Positions 61,601-64,000 of a stretch of 64,000 nucleotides of DNA are shown here, piece by piece (the stretch's first letter is position 1; the number at the start of each line of letters is the position of its first letter). The stretch comes from Balanoglossus misakiensis (Eukaryota; Hemichordata): assembly GCA_040954595.2 (NCBI GenBank), contig CM082581.2, positions 9,362,001-9,426,000 of the forward strand. The letters run 5' to 3'. The position numbers and the translations under genes were made by a program. The notes beneath the pieces are model-generated. The model worked only from the letters and a program-made list of their open reading frames with translations. It was not told the DNA's origin and made no database searches.

Positions 61601-61619
61601 ACAAGACATTTGTTGATTT

Positions 61620-61900
61620 ACTGAGTGATGGCAGAGAAACTCGTGGGTGATGTAAGCCTCGTGAGTACATCATCGGAAGATGGCGGCCGGCGCGGCTTTC
61701 AAGTTTTACGGATATGAACAGAACGCTTGATTGAAAAGAGATGGGCTGACTCCGTGTACCGCTGACAACCGCTGAAAGAATTCATGACAAAAAGCTGTCG
61801 ATTCAGCCACAGCGACAGGAAACCACTCAGGATGCGAATCCGAAAACAGCCTGAGTAAACTGTCTTCGTCGACAAGGCCTGAAAGCGTCATTATTCTGAC
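61620..61900. promoter_or_regulatory. Possible CpG-rich promoter with TISU/YY1-type element
   Basis: GAAGATGGCGGC at 61676-61687 matches the consensus of the TISU element (translation initiator of short 5' UTRs), which also binds YY1 in promoters. An upstream ATG at 61628 (MAEKLVGD) is followed by two donor-like sites (GTAAGC at 61652, GTGAGT at 61661). On the other strand an ATG at 61891 opens a 61-codon frame ending beside a donor-like GTAAAA. These cues suggest a transcription start, but neither strand shows a second exon within the window. Confidence 0.25.
61706..61891 (-). CDS. Candidate first exon of unknown minus-strand gene
   Basis: From an ATG the frame encodes 61 residues of protein-like composition (MTLSGLVDEDSLLRLFSDSH, then an aromatic-rich stretch) and stops at a TAA that overlaps a donor-like CC|GTAAAA. 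If spliced there, the stop is avoided. No matching downstream exon was found and no family is recognised, so this may be chance. Confidence 0.2.
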   Translation of the reverse strand: MTLSGLVDEDSLLRLFSDSHPEWFPVAVAESTAFCHEFFQRLSAVHGVSPSLFNQAFCSYP

Positions 61901-61909
61901 ACCTTTCCT

Positions 61910-64000
61910 GTTATCAATGTCAAATCGAAGACGAGCGCGTTATGCTCGCCTGGGCTAGCTCACGCACGCAGTAATTGTCTTCGGATCGGAGTGCGTGACA
62001 GTTTCATTTGTGAGCGCGTTGTTAACTTACTACATTTGTGTACCCCAAAAGGCGTCAGCAAGCATAAAAAATGTTCCTTGGAGCAGAAACGGTCGATCCA
62101 GGTGACAGAAATCTAACCAGGAGTTCACTCTTCACACAGGGAGCCCTCGATCTAATAAGTTACATGTATGTTATTTAATTTAATGTAGTGCGTATTTATT
62201 CAGTATTGGCGAAAAGATTGACCAATATCCTCGCTCACATTTGGTTGACGAATGCGATTGTCACCAGAATTTCCCTACTAAAAAGGAGCCTTTTGACATC
62301 ATTCAATTAACACGAATAGTAAAACGTCGCGCTATATTTTGAGAACAAATAAATGTAATCTATTTCTGACACATTCATCGCCAAACACACAATACCACGT
62401 CAATCTTGTTTTTGGTAATAACTCCCGAAAGGAGTCGACGTCTCCAGGAGCTGTACATGTCACGTGACCCCTTTGAGCTCCACTCACATAATGAGAACTA
62501 AAAAAAATCTATAAGAATTCGCTTTAATTAAGTCTGTGTAGACCGGCTTGAACCAATAGGGCACAACCAGTCCCCAAACCCGACGTTCGGGGTCAGAGGG
62601 CACTGTGCCTCTTCGCACTAACCCCAAACATGCTTCTGATGGCTGGCGGTGATTTCAGTGAGAACATTTTAATATTAATCCCGTGTGCATGTATATCTTC
62701 AAACAATTACGGTCGTTTCTTGAGGCTGACATTGTAGACAAGTCAAGTCGGCAAGTGAAGAATTTAATGAGGCGAAAGACGTGACTTCGAGGAATTCTAG
62801 TACAGTGTCGCGGAATGGAGGCCAAGTTCTACTTAGAAATATAAACTAAGGTCAATTCAATTTGTTAGAGATCATACACGCTTAAATTATAGCAAACGCA
62901 AACTGATAATGTTATTTTTTTATTTTCTTAGTGTTTATTTAAGAAATAATGTTCTCAAAGAACCGGTATTGCACCACAGTTTGTTGAAATTTAGAAGAAT
63001 ATAAAAAAACAGGTTATTCACTGCGAGTTCCTCTTAAAAAGGTCAAGTAATTTCCATCAAGCACTCTTCTGAAACACAAAAAGGACACAAAAACAAACGG
63101 CGGAAATGTCGAACCACTCAGGCTTGAAGGGAAGTTCTAATCAAGAAGCGGCGTCTGAAGCCAACACGTTTACTTAAGCCCAGCTGAAAATGAAATGAAA
63201 CAACTCAGCCGTATCGCCGAGATCGTGCATGATAAATCGAGCCATTTACCTACACCATTGGACTAATCTTGCCCGGTGAATTTGATTGTGTTGGCCATGG
63301 CCGCTTGTTCAACATAGTCCGTCGCGCCCGCGTGAACTCCGTGCGAAAGACGCATTTCTGTGATTAAAGACGGTGCTCTTAATCTTCAAGCTTGATTAAG
63401 TCCGCACCAAATTCTGCTTCATACGTCAAACTTCAGCTGTTATCTGTACCATCTTCAGTATCTGCGTGACCTACAATTGCCAACTCAATTCTCGAAAAAA
63501 AACCTAAGTGAATATATATAAGATGTTAATAGTTTTCAACCACCTGCTGATAAGTGATAGGAAAACGACAACAGTCTCAGAATAGTTCATAATAATTTCC
63601 AGTCCGTAATATGTCTGGAAAATCTGTGGTTCTCAATAATAACGCGTTTTGCAATTTCGCTGATTTCTTGCTATCTTGAGTGTCGTCTGCATGATCAAAG
63701 CGGTAAAGTCGCTTACTTTTGACATAAGTTTGATAATCTTTTAACATATTTTGGGGGGATTTGCGCAACGATGGTAAGCGGGAGTTGGGAAAGGGTGTTA
63801 CTAGCTTCCATGACCCCCCCCCCCCCCTCACGATTTTAATGGCGCGGGGCAAGCGGAGATTCACGACTCTGATATTGCACAGCTCACCGAATCAATTAGA
63901 GTTAAAGACAGACAAAGCCGAGGCAATAAATAATACAACAAGAGATCGATGACACCTTGGCTCTTACGGCTGATTAGAAGTTAGATGCTGAACGGTAAAA
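61910..64000. other. Right-hand end of window, nothing supportable seen
   Basis: AT-rich non-coding sequence with a poly-C run near 63807. The one longer frame here crosses that run and has no recognisable features. Confidence 0.4.

Overview
This is eukaryotic nuclear DNA from an invertebrate animal. The genes are split by GT-AG introns, use AATAAA poly(A) signals and are separated by long AT-rich non-coding DNA. The gene set (adducin heads, SDHAF3, a secreted Ig/EGF protein, an aryl-hydrocarbon-receptor-like bHLH-PAS protein, AP5S1) fits a bilaterian, probably an invertebrate deuterostome such as amphioxus, hemichordate or echinoderm. I cannot fix the species. I saw no bacterial, viral, tRNA, rRNA or CRISPR features and no autonomous transposon.

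Left part, 0.6-11.4 kb: three tandem plus-strand genes (A, B, C) with the same seven-exon layout encode short adducin-like proteins of 332, 309 and 317 aa. They carry the class II aldolase/adducin head but no long adducin tail. A minus-strand SDHAF3 gene (mitochondrial complex II assembly factor) lies between A and B and appears to share a compact divergent, ETS-site-bearing promoter with B.

11.6-28.1 kb: one large plus-strand gene for a secreted protein of about 540 aa. Its order is signal peptide, a 12-cysteine domain I do not recognise, an Ig domain, a second copy of the 12-cysteine domain, three EGF-like modules and a short tail. Two candidate signal-peptide first exons, 8.4 kb apart, join the same second exon in the same phase, which suggests alternative promoters. 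A 66-bp fold-back element flanked by a 10-bp direct repeat lies just downstream.

34.1-52.7 kb: a plus-strand AHR-like gene. Its eight inferred coding exons total exactly 863 codons including the stop. Its basic region departs from canonical AHR at a DNA-contact position. An intronless AP5S1 gene (AP-5 sigma subunit) sits antisense inside the intron before the PAS-A exon.

53.5-55.2 kb: a minus-strand mini-gene for a 73-aa protein (signal peptide, Thr/Ser-rich glycosylatable middle, hydrophobic C-terminus, GPI-anchor-like) with a TATA/octamer promoter. The remaining 9 kb holds no gene I can defend, apart from a promoter-like patch near 61.65 kb and one candidate exon.

The genes do not form a pathway. 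All exon structures were read by eye from splice signals, reading phase and homology, with no transcript support.
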